From the NCBI GenBank assembly GCA_039707465.1, contig CM077644.1, forward strand, positions 198,807,962-198,871,961: DNA of 64,000 nt, read 5' to 3'. Positions 1-11,018 of the stretch are shown piece after piece (positions within the stretch are counted from its first letter, which is position 1; each line of letters starts with the position of its first letter). The stretch comes from Rhabdophis nuchalis. Taxonomy: Eukaryota > Chordata > Lepidosauria > Squamata > Natricidae. The translations under genes and the position numbers were made by a program. The notes beneath the pieces are model-generated. The model had not been told where the DNA came from and did not search any database. It saw nothing but the letters and a program-made list of their open reading frames with translations.

Positions 1-485
<485 letters not shown>

Positions 486-510
486 CACCATAATGTTAAT
501 ATTTTTAGCA

Positions 511-1011
511 GAGTTGGAAGGAACCTTGGAGGTCATCTAGTCCAACTCCCTGCCCAGGCAGGAAGCCCTATACCATTTCAGACAAATGGCTATCCAACAT
601 CCTCTTAAAGACTTGCAGTGTTGGGGCAAGCTGTTCCACTGATTAATTGCTCTAACTGTCAGGAAATTTCTCCTCAGTTCCAAGTTGCTTCTCTCCTTGA
701 TCAGTTTCCACCCATTGCTTCTTGTTCTACCCTCAGGTGCCTTGGTGAATAGTTTGACTCCCTCTTCTTTGTGGCAACCCCTGAGATATTGGAACACTGC
801 TATCATGTCTCCCCAAGTCCTTATTTTCAGACATACCCAGTTCCTACAACCGTTCCTCATATGTTTTAGTCTCCAGTCCTCTAATCATCTTTGTTGCTCT
901 TCTCTGCACTCTTTTCAGAGTCTCCACATCTTTTCTACATCGTGGTGACCAAAACTGAATGCAGTATTCCAAGTGTGGCCTTACCAAGGCATTATAAAGT
1001 GGCATTATTAA
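511..1011 (-). mobile_element. CR1/L3-type LINE, 3' fragment
   Basis: Minus-strand 3' end of a CR1/L3-clade non-LTR retrotransposon. Read on the minus strand, the fragments give the C-terminal end of the reverse transcriptase [33 protein letters not shown], then RGDMIAVFQYLRGCHKEEG and RNFLTVRAINQWNSLP. The same block is found better preserved at 11019-11846 and 57620-58450. This copy is frameshifted (the pieces fall in different frames) and 5'-truncated near 1011, as is normal for LINE insertions. The non-coding 3' end, the 'ggttggactagatgacctcc'-like block, lies at 511-560. Confidence 0.92.
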
Positions 1012-3030
1012 GTATGGAATGCTCTGAATCATAGCCATACATGTAAAGAGAGTAAGAAAGTTTATTGTGATGGAAATATGCAAGAACTACTGTATTTTAT
1101 TTATTATTAAATTTATTTGCTGCCCATCTCTGAGTTTCTGACCTTTACCTAGGCAGAAGGGACTTAAATATTTTTTTTAAAGTTCAGAGCAATCAGATAA
1201 CTTCCAAATTGACTCAGGTAGATATCACCAAAGTATAAGAAAAGGGAAGAACTACAGCGCATCCAGATTCTGCCAATATCAACAAAGATAGTTTTAATTT
1301 TTCTGTGGAGTTGATTTCCTGGTCTGTTAGGAACATTGGAAGACAGGGCCAAGATGAAGAGATGTGGAGCCAGCTGCAATGGTCCCAGTCACCCACTGAC
1401 ATGTTTGAAAGTCCACAGGAAGGAACATATAAAACAAAACCATTCCTGCTTATTCTAATACTAATTTATTCTGGACGTAAATGTAATTTATATAAAACAG
1501 TTTGAGTGCCTGGAGAAGAGCTAAAATTTTGTGAATATTTTAATAGTTTGGCTGGTTACATTTGGAAGGAAAATTTAAGTTTCAAAGCTGTTTCTAAATG
1601 ATAGATTTTGCAACCAAGAGGGAGTTATTTTAATCAAGTGAACATTTATCATTTTAAAGGAACATTAAAATCCTTTGGGAAGGGAAGGTTTTAAAGCATT
1701 TGAGGTGTTTGCTACAGTTTTGTCCCTAAAATCTGAAAAGCTATGCACTATGAATCAAAAGTTGAATAGAGGGTCACACAGAGACCTGGATTTCAGCGCT
1801 CACTATAGCAATACGTAATATCTTTCAGGTGAATACATTCTGTAAATTAGGATTTTTAAAAAACAAATGCTGGGCTGCCACGGCAACTAAAATAATTGTA
1901 CTTAGATTATTATGTTATTATGCTGGTTCCATTAAGGCTATAGCAGGCTGAATGAAGTCACAAAACTTAACCTTTTTTTGAAAAAAAGCTGTGACATTTG
2001 GCCTTCACACCTGCCCTTTCATGTCATACTGCCCACATCTCCTTTAATTATTATATTTTAGCCAACATAATTTGTTGCCATTTGGATTTTCAATACCAGG
2101 TACAAACATATACGCTGACATTTATAGTCTCCTTTAAAAAAAATAAGAAAAAAATATACTTAATTTTTACTTAAAGCTTTTCATGTTCAGCACCCTGTTT
2201 AAAGTAATTACTGGAAAGCTATTAACAAGACTAAGAGCCAAAGTAGTGCCATATTGAGTACAATATGTCATCAGACGAGTTAATGCATTGGTTTAAGTTT
2301 GAGGAGAGACAGATTTAAATCCAGATATAACCATGGAAAGATGACTTTTTCTCAACTCAATACGCTTTAATGCATGGTTTTTGTGGTGAAAGAGATGATG
2401 TACAATGTATTCAGGTTGAGCTCCTGAAGGAAGATAGAATGTGAATCAAATAAACAAATTTATTGTGTGAATGAGAACGGGCTAACTCTTAAGCAATAGT
2501 ATATTGAAGGAACCTGACAGGCACATGTTGTGTTTTATTTTAGGAAAACTCTAAATAATCCAAGCCTTGCTCCCCTCACAAAGATTACACATGTAAAGAT
2601 CGCATATGAGAGTACATTAGCAGCAGGTTTCTAAAGAAACAAATAGTGGGGGGTTTTGCCTCTTAGTATCTGTTTTTGAGTTTCTGCCTTTACTGACAGG
2701 ACTGAATATAATATGTCATCAGGCTAGTTATTATCCGTCCTAGGAAAGTGGCTGTTGAAGCAGTGCTTTTAGGAGTGTAGAGATGAAAATAATGAGGGCA
2801 TAAAAGCTTCAACTACTACTACACTACTTACAGGAACAAATTCAGCGCTGGTACTACATGATTGCCCTTTCCTGGTAATGGAGCCTGGCCCAAGCAAAGA
2901 ACTCAGATTTGCTGAACCTGTTTTTGCAAGATGCTTTGTTCCTGAAAGTAGAAATATAGAAGACCAATTTTCTGAAAATTGAGGCTACCAGATCCAGTAA
3001 TAGGTCACTTGATGAGAGCAAAGATGGTGG
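1012..3030. other. No gene seen; AT-rich unassigned DNA
   Basis: About 2 kb without a supported gene. All frames are short and stop-rich. A 65-codon frame at 1305-1505 and shadows on the other strand show no recognisable motif. No terminal repeats or target duplications were seen. Confidence 0.5.
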
Positions 3031-3488
3031 TATTATTATTATTATTTACTTTATTCATAAAACATGAAACTCAGCCAACTGAACATTTAAAAATGCATTG
3101 CAAATACTATTGACTGGTGCTAATGGATGATACAGTTTGCTGCCAGCATTCTAGGTATCAACCAAGTATCTTCGTAGAACGTAAGATGTTCCAAGTAGCG
3201 CCTTTTTTAGCAGTTCCACTGGTGTTATTGCAGGAAGCTGCAATTTGCTGACATATTTAGTAAAATTTTTGGACAGGGTGCCAAGTGCCCCCGATGACAA
3301 TGGGTGTCACTGTGATATGCTTCATCCATAGCCGTGTAGTTTTGATGGCCAGGTTACGATATTTCATGATTTTTTTCTAGTTCTTTTTCTTCAACTATGG
3401 CATCTCCAGGAACAGCGATAACAATGAACTGTACACTTCGGCCCTCTACAACCATGATATCTGGTATGTTGTGCTCCAAATGATGATC

Positions 3489-3522
3489 TGTTGTTGTTGT
3501 TGTTGTTATTATTATTATTATT
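3489..3522. repeat. (TTG)n(TTA)n run at the deletion junction
   Basis: On the plus strand a run of about six TTG units followed by TTA units joins the N-terminal and endonuclease parts of the R4-type copy. Similar TTG/TTA compound runs occur beside other R4 pieces at 7030-7097 and 7303-7326. Confidence 0.9.
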
Positions 3523-4498
3523 TACTTTTTTGACTTTCATCAAGGGACCGGTAGAAGAGGTGTTGGTTTCTTCTGAACTGGACATTTTCACGATACTGTT
3601 TTATTTGTCCTTCGTATCTTTCAATTTTCCTTGCTGTTGCTATCGCACGTTGTTTTATTTCTTCCATAATTTCTGTTATTGTTTTTTCCTCCAGGTTGTA
3701 TTTTTTGTGTAAACTATTTTTCAGCTTTTTGTTCTTTTGTTTTCCTTCTTTCAAGTGCTTCAGATTGCTGATATCCCCTCGTAGTTTTTAAATTTTATTT
3801 TCAAGTCGAATTTTCCACTTTGGTGTTCCAGTGGGTTTCTTTTTTGGCATTTTATAACCTAGTTCTGCAGTTATAACAGCAGCTGTCCTATACATTAATT
3901 GGTTGGTTTCATATAGTGTGCTGGATGGGATGGAAGTTAAAATGTTGTTTAATGCAGTTAACAGATCTTTCACTTGTTTGCTATGCACTTTGCGAATGCT
4001 AGGTAATCTTTTTCTTTCTACATTTTCTTTGATGTGGTTTTCAATTTTTTCTTTCAGCATTTTTGCTAGATCACTTAGCTCTACACTTTCAAGTTGTTGC
4101 ATAGGAGGGTCTTCATCCTGTATGTTTGCTTCTTCCACTGGCTTTTCAATTTGTTTAGGTGTTGGAGCAATTTCTTCAGCTTGTTCATCATCACTTGTTG
4201 TTTTCTTTTTAGCCAATATTTCTAGATGTTGCATTTCCACTTCTGTGAAAACTTTATTACGGATGATGAAGCGTCTTTGATCCATTAGTCTTTGTTCAGT
4301 TACACCACTTTCCGGATGTTGTTCCTTCCACAGCTGCATCATTCTTTTTTGAAATCCCCTGGCTGTTGGCTCTGCCTGGTAGTAATATTTGAGGATTTGA
4401 TGGTAGGAAGGAAGGTTCAGGAATGGGGGGGGGGGAGGAGAAATGAGGTCTAACTGCCTGTTTGATGGTAGGAAGGAAGGTTCAGGAATGCTGAACAC
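3518..4498 (-). pseudogene. R4-type LINE ORF, N-terminal fragment
   Basis: Two successive frames, 4498-3788 (236 codons) and 3754-3518 (78 codons), make up the N-terminal region of an R4/Dong-like ORF. It opens with GFQKRMMQLWKEQHPE, continues through a charged stretch, TPKWKIRLENKI, and then, after a small frame change near 3780, KRAIATARKIERYEGQIKQY-like coiled-coil sequence and RRNQHLFYRSL. In related elements this region precedes the RT and is thought to bind nucleic acid. The RT that should follow is absent. The apparent start at 4498 is part of a local direct repeat and is not a reliable initiation site. Confidence 0.75.
4396..4490. repeat. 30-bp direct repeat with 35-bp spacer
   Basis: The 30-base block starting 'tttgatggtaggaaggaagg' occurs at 4396-4425 and again, identically, at 4461-4490. 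The spacer includes a G-run and an A/G-rich stretch. It lies at the 5' end of the deleted R4 copy, so it is probably a small duplication formed at or after insertion. Confidence 0.9.
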
Positions 4499-4646
4499 TA
4501 TTATTATTATTATTTACTTTATTCATAAAACATGAAACTCAGCCAACTGAACATTTAAAAATGCATATTACAAATACTATTGACTGGTGCTACTGTAATT
4601 GTTGATACAGTTTGCTGCCAGCATCCTAGGTATCAACCAAGTATCT

Positions 4647-5509
4647 TCATAGAATATAACATGTGCCAAGTAGCGCTGCTTTTTGCAGTTCCGCTGGTGT
4701 TATTGCAGGAAGCTGCAATTTGCTGACATATTTAGTAAAATTCTTGGACATGGTGCCAAGTGCCCCGATGACAATGGGTGTCACTGTGACATGCTTCATC
4801 CATAGCCGTGTGGTTTCGATGGCCAGGCCGCGATATTTCATGATTTATTCTAGTTCTTTTTCTTCGATTCTGGCATCTCCAAGAACAGCAATATCAATGA
4901 ACTGTACACTTCAGCCCTCTACAACTGTGATATCTGGTGTGTTGTGCTCCAAATGACGGTCTGTTTGTATTCGAAAGTCCCACAAGATTTTCACCCTCTC
5001 ATTCTCGATAACGTTTTCTACTTTGTGTTCCCATGACTTCCTGGATACAGGTAAGCCATATTTTTTACATAATGACAAGTGGATTAATTTAGCAACTCGG
5101 TCATGTCTAGCTTTGTAATCAGTTTGTGCGATTTTGCTGCATTCACATATTAAATGTGAAACTGCCGACTTTGTTATTGCAAAGTCGGTTTGGGTTGTCA
5201 GTGGATTTTTGAATCTTCGCTTTCATGGCATTAGTTTGTAGTGCTTGTTCTTGAGCGGCCAGTATTAAACCTTCCGTTTCTTTCTTGATAGTTCCCATCT
5301 TTAAGCCATGTCCATGTCAAGTTGTCATCACATTTTCCTTCAATGTTTTTCAAGTGCTGTCCATGCAAAGCCCTGGTCTTCCATCTATTTAATCTGTCAT
5401 CCAGCTGTTTTTCCTTATATTCTGCCTTTGTTTGTGTTGTTTTTATGCTGTTCTCCATTTTTACAGCCTGCAGCAATTTTTCTGTACTTTGGTTCACATA
5501 ATCATTCAA
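4647..5509 (-). pseudogene. R4-type LINE C-terminal restriction-like endonuclease (broken)
   Basis: Minus-strand pieces in order: RWKTRALHGQHLKNIEGK and TWTWLKDG (5509-5231), then SHLICECSKIAQTDYK-ARHDRVAKLIH, the remnant of the Cys/His knuckle, then VKILWDFRIQTDRH, NTPDITVVEG and IDIAVLGDARIEEKELE, and finally VTVTPIVIGALGTMSK and LQKAALLGTCYIL (4841-4647). The PD and downstream D of the restriction-like nuclease are present. One in-frame stop follows VVEG. The first CxxC of the knuckle is not readable. Confidence 0.83.
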
Positions 5510-5512
5510 ACT

Positions 5513-6850
5513 TCATTTTTCTTCTTCTACAATTTGATGGATTTGCAATAGCCCCCTGCCCCCTATTTTTCTTGGCAGGTACAACCTGTCAATGTCAATT
5601 CGTGGATGTAAAGCATGGTATATATTCAAAAGTTTGTGTGTTTTCCGGTCCAGGTTTTCCAGTTCAGCCAGAGTCCAGTTGATGATTCCAGCTGAATAGC
5701 GTATCACTGGAACTGCCCATGTATTAATGGCTTTAATTATGTTTCTGGCATTCAGCTTTGATTTTAATATTTTGCGGACCCTCCTGATGTATTCCTTTTG
5801 TGTTGACTCTTTGACTTTTTCATTCAAGATCTTATCTGCTTCCAATATGCCTAGGTACTTGTAACCATCATCCTTTGCTATTGCTTTCACTATATTTCCA
5901 TTTCCCAGTTCTATTCCTTCTGTTTTTTCCATTTTTCCTCACTGCATGGATAATATAGCACATTTTTCAAGTCCAAAGTTAATTTTGGTATCACTGCTGA
6001 ATAGTTGAACTGTGTTGAGTATTGATTTAAGTTCAGTGGGGCTTTTCGCATACATTTTTAAGCCATCCATGTATAGTAGATGGTTTATCTTGCCATGTTG
6101 TCATGAGATTTGGTATCCCAGTTTTGTGTTCTGTAGGATTATTGTCAGGGGAACTAATGCAATGTTGAACAGTAGTGGTGAAAGTGAATCTCCTTGGAAG
6201 ATTCCTCGTCTGATGTTGACTTCACCAGTGTTCTCCCCATTTGTTGTTAGAACTGTTTTCCATTTTTGCATATTTGCTTTCAAAAGTGTACAGATATTTT
6301 TGCTAATTCCAAAGTTTTCCAAACAGGTGTTAATCCAGCTGTGGGGTAATGAGTCAAATGCCTTCTTGTAATCAATCCAAGCCATATTTAAATTTGTTTT
6401 CCTTCGTTTTGCATTTTTTAGTACCATTTTGTCTATGAACAGCTGATCTTTTGTTCCTCTTGATTTTTTATAATTCCCTTTTTGTTCTACTGGATATAAA
6501 CTGTTTTCTATCAGGTGATTGAATATTGAATTTGCCAGTATCCTTGTAAAAAGTTTGAACGTTGTTGGCAGACAAGTAATTGGGCGATAGTTGTTTGGTA
6601 CTGTGCCTTTTTCTGGATCTTTCATTATCAAGTAAGTTCATCCAGCTGTTAGTCATTCTTTGCTTGTTGCATTTTGAAGCATTTGATCAAATTGAGTTGC
6701 CATGCAATGATGTAGACTGGTCAGATGTTTTAGCCAGTATCCATGCAGTTCATCCAGGCCAGGTGCACTCCAGTTCTTGACCTTTTTTGCTTGTTTTGTC
6801 ACCATGTCAGTTTTTATTACAATATTTTCCATCTTGTTTTGTATTGTTTG
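5513..6850 (-). pseudogene. R4-type LINE reverse transcriptase (broken)
   Basis: Copies element RNA at the nicked target. Visible on the minus strand: NNYRPITCLPTTFKLFTRIL (RT block 1-2), AWIDYKKAFDSLPHSW (motif A, with the catalytic Asp), RRGIFQGDSLSPLLFNIAL (motif B), then in an interrupted frame YMDGLKMYAK, which should be the motif C YMDD/FMDD. The second Asp codon reads Gly at 6062-6064, so the metal-binding pair is lost. Downstream, 5932-5513 is one open frame of 139 codons with GYKYLGILEAD, RKILKSKLNARNIIKAINTW and RYSAGIINW, the R4 thumb and linker. In-frame stops lie near 6102 and 5940. Confidence 0.88.
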
Positions 6851-6856
6851 TTGTTG

Positions 6857-6932
6857 AATATCTTTATATATTATATATTTATTGGACTTCTAGACCGCCC
6901 CCTCTCCCCGAAGGGAGAGGGGGCGGTCTTTG
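6857..6932 (-). mobile_element. L2-type LINE 3' tip (hairpin) inserted in the R4 copy
   Basis: A perfect 16-bp inverted repeat, GACCGCCCCCTCTCCC with its complement, separated by a few bases, at about 6893-6928. The same C/G-rich hairpin with an A/T tail ends the L2 copies at 52600-53110 and 31683-32100. Here only the hairpin and an AATAAATATATAA-like tail survive, read on the minus strand. R4 coding sequence continues on both sides, so the L2 tip inserted into the R4 element. Confidence 0.75.
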
Positions 6933-7029
6933 ATCTTTGATTCAAGAGGCAGTGTTGTTGTGTTCTACTGGGTTTTCCCACAGTTCTTTCCAAAAGTTCA
7001 AAGTTTTTTCTTTACATGGGTGAGTATAA

Positions 7030-7066
7030 GTTGTTGTTGTTATTATTATTGTTGTTGTTGTTGTTG

Positions 7067-7097
<31 letters not shown>
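7030..7097. repeat. (TTG)n/(TTA)n compound microsatellite
   Basis: Alternating blocks of TTG and TTA trinucleotides at the 5' boundary of the R4 copy. It could be the 3' tail of the neighbouring minus-strand piece at 7098-7200, since that piece reads into an (ATA)n tail on the minus strand. Confidence 0.9.
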
Positions 7098-7200
7098 CTT
7101 TCGTGAGATTCACAGCCTTTGGGGCTGGTTGGTAGCTCAACAGCTCGAGTCCTAACCAAAGACCTAGGAATTGTTAAGGTAATGTTGGTGTATAAAGTTG
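7098..7200 (-). mobile_element. Unidentified retroposon end with trinucleotide tail
   Basis: Read on the minus strand, this 100-base segment holds GGTTAGGACTCGAGCTG and ends GTGAATCTCACGAAAG followed by an (ATA)n tail. That looks like the 3' end of a retroposed unit using the same kind of tail as the R4 LINEs around it, possibly an R4-dependent SINE or the 3' UTR of a different R4 subfamily. I do not recognise the family. Confidence 0.35.
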
Positions 7201-7245
7201 TTGTTGTTGTTGGGTTTTTGTTTTTTTTGCTTTTTAAAGGATGAT

Positions 7246-7287
7246 GCACAAGGATGACACGCAAATTCGTGAAGCGTTCCATATTTT
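7246..7287 (+). ncRNA. U6 spliceosomal RNA, 3' fragment (retroposed)
   Basis: The stretch containing ACAAGGATGACACGCAAATT and CGTGAAGCGTTCCATATTTT matches the 3' end of vertebrate U6 snRNA, the region from the U6 internal stem to the 3' oligo-U, with about one mismatch by eye. The first 60 or so bases of U6, including the ACAGAG box, are missing. It is followed by an A-rich run (7288-7302), so it is a 5'-truncated processed copy and not a functional gene. It abuts the 3' tail of a minus-strand R4 fragment. Confidence 0.9.
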
Positions 7288-7302
7288 AAAAAGAAAAAAA
7301 AA

Positions 7303-7590
7303 GTTGTTGTTGTTATTATTATTATTTCATTAAACATGAAACTCAGTCAGCTGAACATTCAAAAATGCATCACAAATACCATTGAATGGTTTTAATGGTT
7401 GATATGGATTGCTGCCAGCATTCTAGGTATCAACCAAGTACCTTCTTAGAATGTAAGATGTTCCAAGTAGCATAGTTTTTTGCAGTTCGGCTGGTGTTAT
7501 TGCAAGAAGCTGCAATTTCTTGATGTGTTTTATAAAATTCTTGGGCACGGAACTAAGTGTCCTGATGACAATGAATATCACTGAGTTGTT
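7303..7590 (-). mobile_element. R4/Dong-type LINE, 3' UTR fragment
   Basis: Third copy of the 3' UTR seen at 3050-3400 and 4520-4800: on the plus strand 'catgaaactcagtcagctgaac', 'gctgccagcattctaggtat' and 'caccaagtaccttc'-like blocks, in the same order. It also retains the end of the endonuclease region (minus-strand equivalent of IVIGALG). Its tail is the TTG/TTA run at 7303-7326. It breaks off near 7590. Confidence 0.85.
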
Positions 7591-9002
7591 TTGCTTTTAA
7601 TAAGAAAAAAATAAAAATCCATGGACAAATACAAAATTAAATATTCAGAAAAGAAACCTTTCATTCAAATAGAAAAAATTTAAAGATCTATCTACACAGA
7701 AACACAAATACACACACATACAAACACACACAATCACACACACATGTATTTCCATGTTTTAAACAAATTAAATGGTGTACATCTGAAAATAGATTTATTA
7801 GACTTTCAATGGAAACAGTGATATTGCTTCTATATGTAGAAAGGAGTACAAACAAACATATCTTTTCCATCTGTTATATTCTATAATTCTATGATTCTAA
7901 TTCTTAAAAAAAATAAGAGTGCTACATTCTCTAACTTACTCCCTTTTTAGAACTCTATTCCAAATACCTTTTGGTTAGAAATTCAAATTTAGAAAATCCA
8001 ATGATAATGTAAAAATCCGTAGATTGGAAAACTAACAACTTCAATCATAGTCTCTAATTTATTGTGCAAGTGCCACTTGAATCAAATCTTTCTAGGGACA
8101 TTGATTTGAGTCAGCCAAATCCTTAATCATATGAAAGATATTAGCTTCCTAAAACAAAACCATATTCCCTCTGCAGCAATCAAGCTGAAATTGAATATTC
8201 CTAAAGCTTTATGAATATTGGGATACTTTGAAAGGATGCAAATATGTTGACAGTACGTTTTGGGTTATATGTTATTTTTGTTTTCTTTTGTTTTTGCAAA
8301 TACAGAAAGGCCAGGATTAAAAGTAGTTACCGAAGTTTAATAATGCTTTTTGCAGTCTGTTCTTCTCTTTTAAAATTTTGTCTCATCTGAACAAGAATCA
8401 TCAGCCAACCCTAATTGGATGTGATAGTTAGCTATGAAATTGCCAGTAGATTGTGGAGCCCCCTAGGGTTGGAAAATATGGCAACCAAAGTCAAAACAGA
8501 GTTAGAGTCATATTAAGCAAAGGCAATAATGAGAGGGTACATTATAAAAAATGTATGATAACTTTAAGAACCAAATAACTTCAAAATCCTGAACAGAAAG
8601 GAAAAGATTGAGATTGAAGGGTGACCAAAGACACAAATACAATCCTTTTTTCTCTTTTTCTTTAGCTTCCAGAAACAATCTATTCTGTAGATAAAGTAAC
8701 TTCAAAGTTACAAGCATAAAACAGAAAGGCAATATAGGAGTATCTGAAATTTTAAAATTGAGGAGAAATGTTTTCCAAATATAAAATTAAAAAAAAAGAT
8801 TAGGAATTCCTCTTCCAGCCCTTCCAGGAATTATCATTATAAATCCACTCCATCTACTATGTCTAAAAATATGTTTAACATACCATAAAGTTTGTCTCCT
8901 CCTTTTACAGGAATCATATCGGAAGCATTACTGGAATAACGGGGTAATTGTGGTTGTGATACCATGTTTTTGTTGAAATGGCTTGATTTTAACAATTAAC
9001 TA
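7591..9002. other. No gene seen; unassigned AT-rich DNA
   Basis: Short A-rich and CA-rich patches (for example 7695-7745) but no frame with a recognisable motif. A 'ttctataattctatgattct' patch near 7876 recalls an avian-type CR1 tail, but no CR1 sequence lies beside it. Confidence 0.5.
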
Positions 9003-9010
9003 TAGATAGG

Positions 9011-9193
9011 AAGAGGTGGATTGCTACCAGTTCTCACCAGTTTGGGTGCACTGGTAATGGAATGTTGGCCTGGGTAGCAGAACCTGAATCAACCCACCCT
9101 GGTCGCCGCTGCATCGTTTTTTCTCCTGTTTAAAAGTTCTGCGAAGTGCGCACGCAGCAAACCAGCAGTAATGCCAGCAGCAACCCACCCCTG
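9011..9193. mobile_element. Short hAT-like element, 183 bp
   Basis: Begins AAGAGGTGGATTGC and ends GCAACCCACCCCTG, an imperfect terminal inverted repeat. It is flanked by tagatagg (9003-9010) and cagatagg (9194-9201), an 8-bp target duplication with one mismatch. CAG...CTG ends and 8-bp duplications are the hallmarks of hAT transposons. No transposase frame, so it is non-autonomous. The ends match those of 29688-30365 and 56785-57245. Confidence 0.78.
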
Positions 9194-9215
9194 CAGATAG
9201 GGCATTGTACTATAC

Positions 9216-9334
9216 CAGGGGTCTGCAAAGTTGGCTCTTTTAAGACGGGTGGACTTCAACTCCCAGAATTCTGCAGCCAGCATAGCTGACTTGAAATTCA
9301 CCCGTCTTAAAAGAGCCAACTTTGCAGACCCCTG
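9216..9334. mobile_element. Hairpin hAT-like MITE, 119 bp
   Basis: Perfect 36-bp terminal inverted repeats starting CAGGGGTCTGCAAAGTTGGC, and a perfect 8-bp target duplication tactatac at 9208-9215 and 9335-9342. The interior contains 'acttcaactcccagaattct', which resembles that of 61706-61840, so the two belong to one family. It sits 22 bases from the preceding element. No coding capacity. Confidence 0.93.
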
Positions 9335-9342
9335 TACTATAC

Positions 9343-10854
9343 TATAAATTCTTTGAGTAAATACTGGTTAATATATTCCAAGCTTAAACACCATAAACGC
9401 ACAAATAAATAGTAATCTGTCTAGAGATTCCTAGATTTTGCACTGCTGACAGAGAAAACAGTTTTCACAGATGTGGAACTGGAATCATCAGTAGGCTCAA
9501 ATTAAAAAGAGTTTGTCTGATTCATTTAATTAAAAAATAAATTGGATTTTTGTTTTGTTTTTATTTTTTAAATTGTAGGCAGAATTGCATGGTATCCATT
9601 TGATGGCCAAAAGCCAACTAATTTTCATATGAATCCTCCAATCCCTAAGAATGCTCCTGGAGGGATAGATTTTTAGTCTTGGATATAATCAAAATCTATT
9701 CTAATTAGCTTGCTTTGGTTTGGGATTCAGGATTTAGACAGATGTCTATGTCTATCAGTTGAAATAACTAGAATGCAATCCAGATCCATTTTCCAGTTTG
9801 GGGATTTCAAAATAAAAATAAAAGCCTGAACCTGATAATGTCCCAGTCCTTTTCATTAACTGTAGAAAATTATTCATCACGTAATATTTGCTCAAAAAAG
9901 AGAGAGAGATAAATTTCATAAATTACCATAATAGGCATGTATGTATTGGGGTCTATTAAGCATTTGCTGCATAGAAAAACATATCACAATGAACTGTAGA
10001 GAATATTCTCAATGGCTATTGAGAAGGACAGCTAAGCGACATGTCAGAAAAAAAATAATGAAGATAAAATAGAAACAGGGGAGACTTTGAGAACAAATGA
10101 TCATCTGCCGTTTCTAAATCACTTCTCTTGAAGAGAAGAAATTAGAATCTCTGATGTATGAAAAATTAACAATAAAGAAGAATGACCACTCATCTATAGC
10201 TCATTTTTAAAATTAACACAAGATTTATGACGAACACCAACCCTGCGATGTGACCCCTGGAAATACCTACAGCTGTTGCTGCAATCAAGAACATGTTCAC
10301 TATTTGCTAGGTGTTTGCAGGTCTAAAATAAAAAAAGAGAGATAAATCATAGTTATTGCTATAAAAGAGGGTTTTAGAGCTCTGAGACCTGGGGCATTTG
10401 TAGACTCACACACAAAGGTTTCCACTGAGCTGCGACAAAATTGCAGATCAGTGCTTGCTGCATTGCCCTATCTTGGAGCCATCATTTCCAGATTATTAAC
10501 CTAATCATTTAAAAAGAACTTTTCACAGCATTAATCCCATTTAAATTTAAAGATGGAACCATTCAGTAGAGGAGAAGCTCTATTAGCTGCACAATGTGAA
10601 ACAAATGGGAACATGGAATGCAGCTGAGCTAAAATCCTGAAGATAAGTGAAACATTGCTTAGGCATTACTTAGCTCCTAAGTATCAAATTAAGATGCAGT
10701 TTACTTAGCAGGTTGCTTCAGTGTTGTGTCTGGACTAAAATATAAGAAGAAGTAGATGTCATGTTACCATAGATCATTTAGAGAAGAGTATGTCAACAGT
10801 CAGATACTGAACTATCTCTGCAGTAATATACCATGGATACAGTCAATATGAAAT
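9343..10854. other. No gene seen
   Basis: About 1.5 kb of A/T-rich DNA. No frame above 60 codons with any motif, no readable terminal repeat. Possibly unique intergenic or intronic sequence. Confidence 0.5.
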
Positions 10855-11018
10855 ATAGATAGTCCTTGACTTACAACCCCAACTGAGCCCAACATTTCTG
10901 TTGCTAAGTGCAACAATTTTAAGTGAGTTTTGCCCCATTTTATGACACTTCTTGCCACAGTTGCTAAGTGAATCATTGCAGTTGTTAAGTTGTGAACATG
11001 GTTGTTAAGTAAAGGATC

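Larger units (their letters stand above)
3033..4498 (-). mobile_element. R4/Dong-type LINE, internally deleted copy
   Basis: Minus-strand copy joining the N-terminal part of the R4-type ORF (4498 down to about 3520) directly to the endonuclease and 3' UTR (about 3488 down to 3045). The whole reverse transcriptase is missing. The junction, 3489-3522, is a short (AAT)n(AAC)n run on the element strand. After it the minus strand reads HNIPDIMVVEG and IVIAVPGDA, the PD...D core of a restriction-like endonuclease, and then a 3' UTR shared almost word for word with 4515-4650. The 3' end is a short ATT array at 3033-3047 (plus strand). The copy sits head-to-tail with the next one at 4499. Either an internal deletion or a template-switch product. 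Confidence 0.85.
4499..7022 (-). mobile_element. R4/Dong-type LINE with RT and restriction-like endonuclease
   Basis: The fullest R4-clade copy, minus strand, 5'-truncated near 7022 and ending in a short ATT array (plus strand) at 4499-4514. Going 5' to 3' on the minus strand it carries FWKELWENPVEHNN just before an inserted L2 end, KNWSAPGLDELHGYWLKHLT, the RT, the linker KYLGILEADKILN and PRKIGGRGLLQIHQ, then the C-terminal endonuclease and a 3' UTR. R4-clade elements are known to make a single ORF and to cut the target with a C-terminal PD-(D/E)XK-type nuclease. Stops, frameshifts and a mutated RT active site show this copy is dead. Confidence 0.9.

Noticed and set aside
7246..7287. Functional U6 gene
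   Set aside because: The first two thirds of U6 and the upstream pol III promoter elements are missing.
7876..7905. Avian-type CR1 tail 'ttctataattctatgattct'
   Set aside because: No CR1 3' UTR beside it; short A/T-rich match by chance.
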